Source: Strigamia acuminata (lineage: Eukaryota > Arthropoda > Chilopoda > Geophilomorpha > Linotaeniidae). Taken from it: a stretch of 64,000 nucleotides of DNA. Each line of letters begins with the position of its first letter. The stretch's first letter is position 1. The stretch lies in the NCBI GenBank assembly GCA_949358305.1, contig OX442316.1:10044001-10108000 (forward strand), read 5' to 3'. This document shows positions 24,601-44,324 of the stretch, piece by piece. The notes below the pieces were generated by a model that saw only the letters and a program-made list of their open reading frames with translations, was not told the DNA's origin and searched no databases. The position numbers and the translations under genes are program-made.

Positions 24601-25309
24601 TTATTTTCATTTTTTTTTAAAGAAATAATAAGTACTTACAATTGTAATCTTGCAATGTGGTGACGTAATTCTATATTAACCTCTATTGTGAAACTTGTCA
24701 GTAACAGTGTTGTTAACGTTTTCGTATTTAACAAGTTGGCAGATGAATGCAGGCAAAGACGACACTTGCGAAGACTGTGCAATAGTTGATGTGGTAAAAA
24801 TGAGAGATCACCATTTTTATCACCGAGTTTTGTTTTACTATGCATTTTCTTATCCGTTTTTTGCATTTATTTAAAAAATAATTTTTTTTCATATATTTTT
24901 TTATTATTATTATTTTTAAATTCAACTTATTCTTACACAATTTACATTTTGTTGTAGGTATACTTTTTAGCAAATTTTCTAATACCGAAGAATACATATA
25001 TTTTTTTTATGTTTGTTGAACTAATTTATTATTTTAAATTGCATGTTTTGTTTGTACATTTTGAGTTGTGAGACTGTTTACAGTGTGTATGTGACATTTG
25101 CTTCTCTCCCTCACTTTGTCCATTTTTTGTTTCACCTTTAGGGAAGATCCAATGAAGATCGGCTAAGGGCAGCTACTGAAAGAACGGGGAAAATGTTAAA
25201 AAAATCCTAAAGCATTGCTGTTTGCTGCTTGCTTTTGTATTAGGGTCAGTCCAACCAGTCTCGTATAATCGCAGCCAATCAGCGAGCCTCCAAACTCCTC
25301 AAGGATTAA
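21690..25309 (+). CDS. SNAP25: SNAP-25, synaptosomal-associated protein (Qbc-SNARE)
   Basis: The plasma-membrane SNARE that pairs with syntaxin and synaptobrevin for synaptic vesicle fusion. Constitutive exons: 21690-21770, 21852-21893, 23924-24041, 24196-24333, 24446-24590. Between the second and third comes one of three alternative 49-nt exons (22156-22204, 23142-23190, 23419-23467). One of two last exons (25142-25210 or 25244-25309) ends the protein. Using one of each gives 212 or 213 aa, in phase. The Qb helix runs from [14 protein letters not shown] to [20 protein letters not shown]. The palmitoylated cysteine cluster is [11 protein letters not shown]. The Qc helix starts [14 protein letters not shown] and continues [15 protein letters not shown]. 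The [15 protein letters not shown] linker is typical of insects. Regulation is clearly by alternative splicing. Confidence 0.96.
22156..22204 (+). other. SNAP-25 alternative exon 3a
   Basis: 49 nt flanked by TGTAG and GGAG|GTAAGA. It encodes [16 protein letters not shown] plus the first base of the next Glu codon. This is the copy closest to vertebrate SNAP-25. Confidence 0.9.
23142..23190 (+). other. SNAP-25 alternative exon 3b
   Basis: 49 nt flanked by GACAG and GGAG|GTAAGG, in the same phase as 3a. It encodes [16 protein letters not shown] and most resembles the fly sequence at this place (LVALDDQG). Confidence 0.9.
23419..23467 (+). other. SNAP-25 alternative exon 3c
   Basis: 49 nt flanked by TTTTAG and GGGG|GTAAGC, in the same phase as 3a. 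It encodes [16 protein letters not shown], the most divergent of the three, with R to H and V-A to I-M changes in the SNARE helix. Confidence 0.88.
25142..25210 (+). other. SNAP-25 alternative last exon, proximal
   Basis: After ACCTTTAG the frame reads [16 protein letters not shown] then KMLKKS and TAA (22 codons). It aligns to the end of the second SNARE helix (the region of human ADSNKTRIDEANQRATKML), so it is a real alternative C-terminus. It carries its own stop, 33 bp before the next exon starts. Confidence 0.8.
25244..25309 (+). other. SNAP-25 alternative last exon, distal
   Basis: After GTATTAG the frame reads [16 protein letters not shown] then KLLKD and TAA (21 codons). It is closer to the usual insect/vertebrate C-terminus (ANQRA..LL) than the proximal exon. 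Confidence 0.9.
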
Positions 25310-26820
25310 ATAAGTTGGGTTCCTTCAGCTTGGAAGATGGAATTTTATTTATCCGTTTAAACCAAATGTTTGATTTTCACTTTACTTTTTTGTTTTATCT
25401 TCTTCTTTTAAATGTACTTTTTGTTTTTCCATTTTTGTGCGGTGTTTTCACAAACATGATGCCAGGAATTATCACGAGAATGAATATCTGTTGATATTGT
25501 TTCATAATTTCTTCAGTACACTGTTATCCGTAAAGTTAAACTACTACGTTTCTAGTCATAGTCTGTTATTCCTTTCGGATTTTAAATTCACGACTGTTCA
25601 TGGCTGCAATTCGACGACTGTTGGGAATGTATTACAAATAATTAAAATGCAATACGTGTAGGAAACTTGAGAATTCTATAAAAAAAAGTACCATATTAAA
25701 TACCATATTAATGTGTGTTGTACTAATGATGTAAATATAATTACTAATTATTTTTTTCGTGATTCTGCAAATGTGGATGGAAGAGATTTCCTTGATATTA
25801 ATGATGTTTTTCTTAAAATATTTAAACAAAAAAAAAATTTTCTTTCTCTGAATTTTTATCATTCCAAAAAAAAAAAAAAATATTTTCTTCTTTAACTTTA
25901 TATGATAGATTTTGTCAATATTTTTAGTGATTTTATGGGATTTAATTCAATTTGAAACTGATTTTTTAAAAAGAAAATCGTGTCTTTAAAATGAAGTTAG
26001 TTAAAGATTTCGTTTAGTAAAAAGGGAAATAATGGGAGAAATAATTCTGTCATATCAGATGCTAATAAAAATGACCTTTTAGTTGTAACATAGGCTCGAT
26101 CTACTTTGGAAAAATGTAGTTAATCCAATTGCAGAACTTAGGGGTGTAGTTCAGTATTAAGTAATTCTTGTTTTGAGCTCTCAGTGAACCAAACTGGAAT
26201 TTAAAAACGAGAAACATTCTTGTTTTTAAATTAGTTTAGTGTTCATCTTGTGTTCTCAATTCACATAGATTCGAAATATTTCTCAGTTTGCTTGCAAATT
26301 TAATATCTAAATTATTCTTCCATTCTGACCAATGTTGATTATTTAAACTGGAGGAGATTAATGTAAAATGTGTGTACTTAAAAACGAGTTTAAAAAATAT
26401 GCACCTTTGACTTTTGTAAATTTTCTGTAGATGGCTGACTCGCTGAAATGAATCTCATCAATATTATTTGCTTGAATGTTTATTTTTAGCTGACAAAAAT
26501 GAATAAAAAATGGAACTAATCATGAACAAGCTTTTATGAAATAGTAATTTATATCATCAAAAAAAGTTACTTCCAAAAAACATCTTTTAGTATTTAATGT
26601 CTACAGTATTTTCCATCACTTTCTCCATGTACAGTGTTTTTGCTCTTGCCAAAAAAACAAAAACAAAAAAAAATCAAAAAAAAGTTCTGTTTTCTGTCAA
26701 ATGTCCAGAATATTTTTGCTGATGTGTACTTGAAAACATTGCTTAATAAACTGAAAACTGCACTACACTTGTTTCCGGTAATCTTATCGAAATCTTGAAT
26801 AATTTTACATTAGGTATGTC
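25310..26820 (+). other. Likely SNAP-25 3'UTR and flank
   Basis: 1.5 kb of AT-rich, gene-free sequence downstream of the distal stop codon, with several A-rich tracts and AATAAA-like motifs (for example near 26745). No exon was seen on either strand. Confidence 0.5.
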
Positions 26821-26844
26821 ATATATATATATATATATATATAT
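26821..26844. repeat. (AT)12 microsatellite
   Basis: Twelve perfect AT units between the convergent SNAP-25 and LRRC57 genes. Confidence 0.95.
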
Positions 26845-26888
26845 TGCATAAATTCATTATGATTTATAAATTAATTAACAGTCAAATA

Positions 26889-27850
26889 TTAAAAAAGCTT
26901 TTTCCTGGTGGCAGTATATCTTTCCATGTACTGAAAAATTTAAAAAAAAATTAATTTTTCCATTATGTTTGGATATAATGGAAAGTCTTACTGCTTCGTA
27001 ACCCTCCATGTCATGAAATTCCTTCATTTCAAATAAATTTCCATCAAGAGCCAGCAGAGAGACTTGCGAATCTCTTAAAACTGTTACTGGAATCGTAGTT
27101 AAGGTGAGGCAATTTTCTTCAAGGCGTAAGATTTTTACACGTGGCCAAGAAACTATGTCTTCGGACAAGAAGGAGACCTTTAAATTAGCATGTTTTTATT
27201 TATAAAAAATTAATTAAAAGGTTTTATTTAATAAGAAATTACCTGATTTTGATTTAAGTTCAGTTCTATCACTTGGAATTCTTTCACTTCGTCGGGGATG
27301 CTGCAAATTTTATTTCGCGATAAATCAACCACCTCAATATGAGGCAAATGAACGATCACAATCGGAAAAGATGTTAACTTATTATTCGAAAGGGATATAA
27401 TTCGCAAGTTTTTCAAATGAGACATGTTGCTTGGCAAACTAATAATGTTGTTGTCATTCAGATACAAATTTTCCAATTTTTTCAAATTCCCAATTTCGTT
27501 TGGCAACTCCTCTGTAAATTTTTTTCAGAAATGTAATATAATTTACTACTTGTAAAGTGTACACATTACTTAGTCTGTTTTTTGATAATGTAAGATGCTT
27601 CAATTGTGAAAATTGTCCAATATTTGATGGCATAATGACTAATTTGTTGTCGGATAAATCTAATGTTCTCAACACTTTGACCATTTTGAATAGGTCATTC
27701 GGGATCTATATTTTTAAGAATAAACGATACATTAGCCAAATACACATTGGAATCAGTTAATTGCTTTACCTCCGTTAAATTTTTTGAACATAGTTGTAAA
27801 ACGCCCGTTTTCTGGGCGTTTTCAAGATGATGTTTTAATGAATTACCCAT
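26889..27850 (-). CDS. LRRC57: Leucine-rich repeat-containing protein 57
   Basis: Five exons: 27850-27770, 27705-27570, 27511-27243, 27177-26992, 26930-26889, totalling exactly 238 codons (237 aa; human LRRC57 has 239). The N-terminus MGNSLKHHLENAQKTGVLQL matches the family and carries Gly2 and Ser for N-myristoylation, so membrane association is expected. About seven LRR units follow (LRTLDLSDNKLVIMPSNIG, LENLYLNDNNIISLPSN, VIELNLNQNQ). The diagnostic C-terminal segment is RVKILRLEENCLTLTTIP, then a DMEGYEA block and YMERYTATRKKLF. The biochemical role of the family is not established. It is head-to-head with WDR92. Confidence 0.95.
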
Positions 27851-28298
27851 TACGGAAATTAGAAGTGATCACAATATTTCTTTTCAATGCTTAGAACATA
27901 ATCGTGCCCCTAGAATACAACATCTAGGCGTCTAGTAACAAAAATTATCAATTTTTTAAAGAATTGATAGGAGATTTACTCCTAAAACGACATTGTAAAC
28001 ACGCAGTGTGTGGAGCCGGGTATCTATTTATTATTTTCGGACTCGGGAAGTGATCAGTGATGGTAAAGTTTAGTTACAGGATAATACTCGCGAGATTTAT
28101 GCATAAAATTTACTATGAAAAATTTTAAATGTAAATTATTAGACGTTATGACGAGTGATAATAATTTTAATTTTAATGTTTCAAGTGCGAATCAAATTAA
28201 ATAGACAACACAAATAGTTGGTACGTTCCTGTATCTAGAAAGCAGCCATAGCAACCAGCCAATGAGTCTTAGCAACAGCTAGGAGAAAACAGCGGAAT
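27851..28298. promoter_or_regulatory. Bidirectional promoter, LRRC57 / WDR92
   Basis: 448 bp between divergent start codons, holding the X-box and CCAAT box described separately. Confidence 0.5.
28242..28263 (+). promoter_or_regulatory. RFX X-box plus CCAAT box before WDR92
   Basis: GCAGCCATAGCAAC at 28242-28255 matches the RFX X-box consensus (GTNRCC, 0-3 nt, RGYAAC) at all specified positions except the second. A CCAAT box follows at 28259-28263. It lies 44 bp before the WDR92 ATG and in the shared promoter with LRRC57. Confidence 0.55.
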
Positions 28299-29744
28299 AT
28301 GGATAAACCACAGATTATAGTTCATGCCGAAAAGGCGTTAAACTATACGGTGTTTGATACTAAATGGATTCCTTACAGTGCAAAAATAATGGTTTTGGGT
28401 TCTCATCCATCAAACACAGGCGCATTTGAAATATACGATTTGAATGAAGGCAATTTGACTTTACTGAAACAAGTTAAGTTTTCATTTTTTAAGTTTTTTT
28501 CTTGTTCTAATAAATATTTTACTGTTTGTTTTATACAGGAATCGAAATCTAAAGCAATAAAATGTGGAACTTTCGGTGCATCGACTATGTACCAAAGGGA
28601 ATTGGCGACTGGAAATTTCGATGGAAAAATGCAAATTTGGTAAAACTCAAAGTTGCAACTAGGAAAAATCTAAAAAAAAAAACATTAAATTAAGTTGTTT
28701 TAAAACAGGAATTTAGATAAAAGTGAGTTTCCCATTTATTCAGTTGATGCGCATAAAGAAATTGTTAATTGCATCGATGGAATTGGTGGATTGGGAGAGG
28801 GTAAAGGAGCGCCCGAAATTGTCACTGGCAGCAGAGATGGTAAAAAATAAAAAGAAAACTGTTATGATATATCGTATTTATTTATTTCCAATTTTTAATT
28901 ATGTAGGAAGTGTAAAAGTGTGGGATCCTCGACAGAAAAAAAGAGCCGTTGCATGTATGGAACCAGCTCCGCAAGAAAGTAGACGAGATACGTGGACGGT
29001 TGCCTTTGGACACGCGTATCACCAAAATGAACGTTGTGTTTGCGCTGGTTATGATAATGGAGACTTAAAAATGTTCGATTTACGAACTCTGTCCGTGAAA
29101 TGGGAAACTAATTTGAAGAATGGAGTAATTTTTTAAAACGAATTAATGTTTAGCCGTATTTTAAAATTTTATTTTTTTTTGTTGAAACAGGTTTGCTGCG
29201 TTGAATTCGACAGAAAAGACATCCAGATGAACAAATTAGTCGCAACATCGTTGGAATCTAAATTCAGAGTATACGATTTAAGGACTCTTCATCCCAAAAA
29301 AGGATTTGCACATTTGAACGAGAGGGTAAACGCAATAAAACGTTTAAATTATTGTGTATTAAATTTTCGGTTTTACAGGCGCACAACTCTACCATTTGGC
29401 TCGCACGTCACTTGCCCCAGAAACGAGATATTTTTATGACAACTGGCGGCAGTGGAAAACTTTGTTTGTGGAAGTAGTAAGTCATTTTCAACATTTTTCT
29501 TGACGAATTCGATAATTGATCGCTTCTTCTCGGTAGCACTTACCCTCCAAACCGCAAAATCAACGACCAAGACGGAGTGCCTATTGGGGTAGCTGGTTCA
29601 GTTCAACAGTTACAAAACCAAATGATTGGAACCCAACCTATCACTGGGTTGGATTGGAACAAGGACAAGATGGGTTTGCTCGTTTGCTCGGGTTTAGATC
29701 AAATTATACGAGCAGTGATAGTCACTAGATTAGCGACGTTCTAA
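28299..29744 (+). CDS. WDR92: WD repeat protein 92 / dynein axonemal assembly factor 10 (Monad)
   Basis: A WD40 beta-propeller that works with the R2TP/prefoldin-like chaperone to preassemble axonemal dynein in the cytoplasm. Seven exons: 28299-28472, 28539-28639, 28709-28839, 28907-29124, 29191-29325, 29379-29476, 29537-29744, totalling exactly 355 codons (354 aa; human 357). WD repeats are visible as [49 protein letters not shown], and [13 protein letters not shown]. The N-terminus starts with the family's typical [20 protein letters not shown]. The conserved C-terminus is [15 protein letters not shown] with a final blade. Its stop is only 67 bp from the XPD stop on the other strand, so the 3'UTRs probably overlap. 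The upstream X-box fits control by RFX. Confidence 0.96.
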
Positions 29745-29811
29745 AAGTTTTACCAATATAAATTTATTAATTTTTGTATACATTTAAGTAAACTAAACTT
29801 TTAGCACACAG

Positions 29812-33280
<3,469 letters not shown>

Positions 33281-33420
33281 GATTATCCTTGGCAGTTGTC
33301 TGATAGATAAATAATTTCACGCGCCATCTATGACTAAAAGCTGAAGTTTTAGTTTCGGTTAGAGACTATAGACGTCGCATTACACGATTGTTTTGGACGG
33401 GACGTGGACCACGTGCATGG
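33281..33420. promoter_or_regulatory. Compact bidirectional promoter, XPD / PEX6
   Basis: Only 140 bp lie between the two ATGs. It contains CACGCGCCATCTATGA, with a YY1/Pho-like GCCAT core, and no TATA box. Confidence 0.6.
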
Positions 33421-38272
<4,852 letters not shown>

Positions 38273-41070
38273 ACAAAACTTTTTATCTGACTTGCCCCTG
38301 AATTAGGAATCAGATATTTATATTTTGTAATGTATTTTTACACATTTTTGCGTTATTGCACATGTTCGGTTGGGAGAATTCTAACTTGCGGTAGCACCGT
38401 GTTCAGTACACTTTGTTTGCATTAAAATTTACCATAAATGGATAACTTCTCAGGATTGCTTTCCAAATCGTTTTTATAACCAGTACGAGTGGTTACACCC
38501 AACAATTTAATACGGAAACACTTGTAATGGTAATTGCTAGGCGTTTCTAAAGATTTATTTAAAATTGTACGTAGAAACTGCTGTCTTCCAGACAGCTAAT
38601 CAGGGTTACATAGACAGAACAAGTCGTGTCTTTCATCGGGGACAATAATTAATCTTATTTTGCCTAGACATGTTGTTTTGTATAATGGATTTAATTTTCT
38701 TGGATTATACGAAGTTTAATGAGTACAACGTAAACCCTTTAATTTACCGTTATTTTTTAAACTAGAAATCGGGGGTTAAACGTGGTTATTTAACTAATGA
38801 TTGTTGAACTTTGATATAATCTGCAATGAAATATTTGGTTACTAATGCCTCGTGCTGTTCTATCATGAGATTTGATATTACTGAAGATAATTAATTATAT
38901 TATCTTTAGCTTGACTTAATTAATCACTGTTGTATTAACTGGTTAAAGACCTACAAAAGAAAAGAAAATTTATTGCGAGCTTCACGCGACATTATGAGGT
39001 ACAACTGCGAAACGGCAAGAAAACAAATTGCGAGCCACTTACATTAAAATAACATGAAATTATAAAAATAAAAAAAAACAATTTCTCAGACATTGCACAC
39101 GCCTCTCCTATCGATGCAATGCAATATTTCCCCAAATGTAATCACAATTTTAAGAGAAATGTAAACATCCTTGTCATTCTTTCAAAGAACACTGCAGAAT
39201 GATGTTTATTCTAACTTGATAATATCAATCATTTATACAAAAGCGAAATCAAACGTGAAATTGATAGCTAAACCGATGAACAAGAGATGCTGTTACGAAA
39301 CTATTATTCAATATACAGTATATTCGATGGCATCGGCATTGAATTTTGCGGTTGATATATAAAATTCCACACCCTGGTTCACAGCAGACTTAAAACTCAC
39401 GTTCCATTTGTGAAAACTTCCCACGGAAATAAATAATTACAAATTTGTTACACTAATAAACTCGTTGCCCTTCGTCAATTCAAATAGGGAAAAAGAAAAA
39501 AAATTAACTTCCTAGAACACGAGCAGTATTTTTAAAAAAAAATGAAAAATGAGTTGTAACTTTTTTTAAACAGATAATTAATTACTTCCTACAGACTAAC
39601 GAAATAAAAAACTACATTGCAAAAAGTCTGGCTGACATCATTAGTCCTCCTTAGCTCCTAAGACAATGAGATGTGTGGGCGGAAGAGACTGGCGTGTGTT
39701 GGCAAACTTCATTTGCTTTGTCGTACTGTCTCTGTAATCCAAATAAAACTGGATTTCATCACGGAGGAATATCAACATACCGAGCACAAACACACCCCAA
39801 ATTCTTGTTTTAGTTGCCCAATCAGTGTTTTAAAAGCCATAACATTTTCATTACGTGGAAAGCGAAATTATATTAATTTGACTTGGATACGAATAAAAAT
39901 CAAAATTTTCTACCATAAATATTTTTCCTGTTTTTCTTTTTAATTTCTATTTTTTTGGAAATAAAAAGAATTTGTACGAACCAGTTCGCTCCAATATAAA
40001 TTGGCCAATTAAATCATTTTTTTTAATGTAAAATTGCAGAGAAAAATCTTTACTTTTTAAAAAAAAATTTTTTTTTTGGGATAAAACAATTTTTTTTTAT
40101 TAATGTCCAAGGTACACAAATATTGAAATCCAATTTATTTTGATGTTTGTGATAATCTCATTGCCGGATCGTTCTGACTATGCTGAAAAGCACCTGCAAT
40201 GGACTTTGTTACTCCGTTGCTACTGATCGATAATAAATTGGTGACTCTCAGGTCGGTGAACGGAGCTTTGCTGCAACAAACGTGCTTTTGAACACACAAC
40301 ACGAATTGTGTATTAGATTTCCAAAGAAGGCAAATAAATAAATTCCTGAATAGATAGCTGTAGCATAAAAAAAAAATCTATCACCAAATGCGTATTACGG
40401 AAAGAATTTTTTAAAAAAAAATCGTTATTGATGCATTGCAGAATCCCCTTCACAATGCACCTTTGAAACTTGTATAGTATATTTAATCTCTAAAAGAAAC
40501 CTTCGATCTGTGTTAATTGTGCGGCAAAAAATTAATCACCAGTGATTCATTTTCAGGTGACAATACTAATGTAACAAAAAATTGAAATAAAAAAAATTTT
40601 GGAATCGCCTATGTTGACCGTTACACATTTCGTGATCTATTGATGACATTTAAATTACAGTTTAATGATGATTACATAATTACGACGAGGCTAATATAAT
40701 TTATATTTGTAACAACTCAAGTTCTAACCACTGAACGACACCGATGTGTCACAATAAATTTCTGAGAATAGAAATCCTATCCTTATGCACACATGTTCTT
40801 CATCTGCCAAGACATTTTTAAGAAAAGAGGCGAGCAGACACCGCAGAGGCAGAAAGGCATCTACGAGACGGCGCTGTCTCGACACACGCAATCATGAACC
40901 GGAAACCATCGCGTACAAGTTTCCATGTTGATCCATCTTTGTGATTGATGATTGGTTGTTCATTTTTTCCGAACTCGACCCCTTCCCGCTCTCTTTTCCG
41001 CATAAACCAATGCCGGTTTATCTGTTAAGTGTTTGCACTCATCACATTTACCGCCACTTTTTCGCTGAAC
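38273..41070. other. Intergenic, no gene seen
   Basis: 2.8 kb of AT-rich DNA between PEX6 and the promoter of the secreted-peptide gene. There are A and T runs but no open frame with coding character and no recognisable RNA gene. Confidence 0.6.
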
Positions 41071-41077
41071 ATGCCGC

Positions 41078-41108
41078 TGACGTCACTGAGACAGTATTTA
41101 AGCACGTG
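41078..41108 (+). promoter_or_regulatory. CRE, TATA and E-box promoter of the secreted-peptide gene
   Basis: A perfect CRE palindrome TGACGTCA (41078-41085), a TATA-like TATTTAAG (41095-41102) and a CACGTG E-box (41103-41108) lie within 31 bp. They are followed about 100 bp later by a strong donor (CAAAG|GTAAGA at 41204/41205). This is a compact, TATA-type regulated promoter, unlike the housekeeping promoters in the window. Confidence 0.6.
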
Positions 41109-41124
41109 ATAGTGAGCACGATTG

Positions 41125-41204
41125 GCAATTGGGTTCTCGGCTTTGAGTGAAGAGACAGCAACTTCTCCCATATACATCCACACACATTCACACACACCTC
41201 AAAG
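41125..41204 (+). other. Probable non-coding first exon of the secreted-peptide gene
   Basis: The sequence after the TATA-like box ends at a consensus donor. The next coding acceptor (GATTTCAG at 44324) directly precedes the peptide's ATG. The transcription start is estimated from TATA spacing. Confidence 0.5.
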
Positions 41205-44200
41205 GTAAGAATTATCAAATTTTTTTATTTATTCGCCAACAAATTTAGTTTTAAATTTTTTCAAACTTTCAAACACATTTTATGACATTTTCCCAAGTGC
41301 ATTGACACTATAAAAGCATTTAATTTGTCGTTTTAATAGCTAAATAGTGCAAAGTTTGATATTTCGTTTAAAACATTCGTTTTGGATGATATTTTAAGTT
41401 CGATTTTTGGCGTTTGCTGCTTCGAAAAAACTCACGTTTGCTTACTCATGTTCATTTAGTACTTAGAATTCAGTCGAGACACGCTATATATTTTTTTTTG
41501 GAGGATTGATGAGGGGAGGGGTTTGTGGGAGTTGTAAGAAGATCCATGAAGTGATGAGTCATTCAAAGAACAAACTGTACAGATATTCATTGAGTTATAG
41601 TAAAAACCCTTGAGTAGTCAGATAAATTTGTGGGATAGAAAAAAGCTCCAACAGGTGCATAGATATTTGAATTAATTGTAGAAATTGTCACCACTTTTTG
41701 GTATTATCTACTAATGTGAAGTTTATCTTTGAATTCATGAGTAATAAATTTGGAATTTTATGAGCGAACAACAATTCGTTTTTAGTTGAATATAATAATT
41801 AACTTTTAGAAACTTTTTTAAAATAAATTTATTGCATCTATACAATTTATTTGGGTGTACATTGGTTTTGCGTGAAAATGTTTTTCCTTAAACAGTTAAC
41901 TAAAAATGGAACATGTAAAAGGTATGCATTTAGAGTACGACCTTCGCCTCAATTCTATTCTCGAGTAAAAAGATTCTACACTGCGAGGCCGAAAACTCTT
42001 TTTCTTGTATTATGTAAGTGACGAGAGTGATAAGGAAGTCGACGCAGAAAAATAAAAAAATAAGCAAAAGAGGTAAAAAAAAAATAAATAATAATAAGCA
42101 AAGTTTTTATGAATGGATAAATTCGTGGCATGAATATGCTTAAACAAATTCCTAAGCCTTAGCAACAGCTGATTCATTATAAACCAGACACGATGATGCG
42201 GGAGACTTGATCATTAAAATGTACCCACAGACTATACAATATGGGTCAATAATACTATGATTCATATTGCATACGAAGCCTTGAAACAAGGTCATTTATC
42301 CGTAGGTTACAGTGGAAGCAAAAGTAGAAAAGGAAAATATCAAATTAATACATGAAAAATTAATTTCATTAATTTTTTCCTAAAAAATATTGAGCCAATT
42401 TAAAAACGCTCACGCTTGCAACTTAATATAGCCTCGTTTTGGTTGGTTTTATGTTGGGCATAAAATAAACTTTAATGAATTTAATGAAATGTTTTTTCTC
42501 AAGTCTAAAAATAAACCCAATTCAATAGCAGTATAGGTTTTTTACGTTTTTTAAAAACGGGTTTTTATACCCAGTTTTCCGAGTCGTTTCGTCTTTACAA
42601 CTTACGAAACAACAACAGATGCAACATGTTGCAAAGCCTAGCAATCAAACTGAACCTGTTTCAATTTACCTCACCCAAGGGTGGTTAGTGGAGGACCAAC
42701 TGTTCTCGAGGAGCAAAACAAAGCTTGAAGTGAATGGGAAATTTTAATAAAAAATCTCCCAGGAAGACTTTCGTGAGCTCTCACTGCAACAGAGACGTCT
42801 TTAAATACGGAAATGAAAGCCCACACTGGAGAAAAAAGAAAAAAAAAACCTTTAAAATTTAAAAGAAAAAACGTTTGACGTGAAATGTCTAAACAATCAT
42901 TGACGCACAAGCAAAAATTTAAAGTTTTTTAATCAGTGATGAATCATAGATTTCGTTTTAGTGAAAGAAAGTAATTAAAAATAAATTTTAAGATAAAGAA
43001 AAAAAAAAATGGTTCCATTAAGGCGAGGTCTCGAAGTTTAACTCGAGTCAAATGATTCGAGATTTACATGCCCAAAGGTCATCAGTATCTTGTTTTAATG
43101 TTTACGAAGTCTAAAATTCATTAGATATCAATTTTATTCATACAAATTTATTTGGAAATGCCGTTCAAAAGTTTCAGCCACGCAGTGAAGCTCACAGCAG
43201 GCGGAGCTTTCAAAAATAACTCGTTAAAATTATTTTTGAAACCCGCACAGACGTTCTTAATGATTCACTATTCTAAAAAGAAAGTTAGCACGCCATTTGG
43301 TCGTCATGAAATCCACGCACATTTTTGAAAATTTGGCTTTCCTTTCTTTATTTATAGGACAAAATGTTGAGCAGCAATTCCATTAGTGTCTACACTATTT
43401 GCCAACCGATTTGAAGTTTTAAATGTCAGGGCCAAATTCACAGACGTAAAGATTACGTTTTTATTAAAAGTACGTCAGTGATTGAAGTCCTCTTCGGTTC
43501 GAGGTCATGTTTAAATGTCCAACAAATCGACAAGCGTTACGTAACGCTTCTCAGTTTTTAAAAGCGAAAGATTTACATTGAAAAATGGGACATTGACCCT
43601 TACACTTCTCGGTACGGTAACTTAACTGGGACTTCTAGTAATGTTGCCATTGTTCTCAATGGAAAAGCCATTAACTTCCTACCCACGCAAATGATCAATA
43701 AAGAGAGTGGGCGCGCACAAGTGAAAGACAAATTGTGGGAAAAATGACACTTGGACAACTTGTTTATTGTGAATATTAAATTTAAAAGAGAAATTAAAGA
43801 AAAAAAAAAAAAGCGACAGAAAAAAATTAGGTCACGTGTTTGATTTCTCTTTTCTGTTTACAACAGTTGAACAGTAATTGATGGACCCACTTTTACTCAA
43901 GGTCATAATGATGACACCTGATCCCATGTCTCCTTATCGAACTACTGATATTGTCTGGTCGATTTTATGATACGGTAAATGGCGTAAACGAATGACTTTC
44001 ACTATTTAAGAGTACATGTGGACTTTATTTTAATCTCTAATAAAATGTGATATGTGCCGGATTTATCAATAATTATAAATAATTATTCCCACAATGCTGA
44101 TTTAAATTCTAGTGATAAAAAAATTTATTTCCGGTTTAATGGAAATATTAAAAAAGAAGAATGAAAAAAATCAGTATAGTATAATATTTTGATTTCGAAT

Positions 44201-44324
44201 TTCCGGTGAACGTTTTATTCATACGTTAAATGCCATTTCATGAACGTTTGAAAGTTATTTTGAAATAATATAGACATTTTTTTTAGATAAAATTAAAATA
44301 TTTTTATTTACTGTTTGATTTCAG
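41205..44324 (+). other. 5'UTR intron of the secreted-peptide gene
   Basis: 3.1 kb of AT-rich sequence without coding exons. It holds a perfect 18-bp palindrome with a TTACGTAA core (43532-43549). Confidence 0.5.

Noticed and set aside
24742-24775. A third SNAP-25 terminal exon ([14 protein letters not shown]...)
   Set aside because: It shows no SNARE heptad pattern and no similarity to the two good terminal exons.
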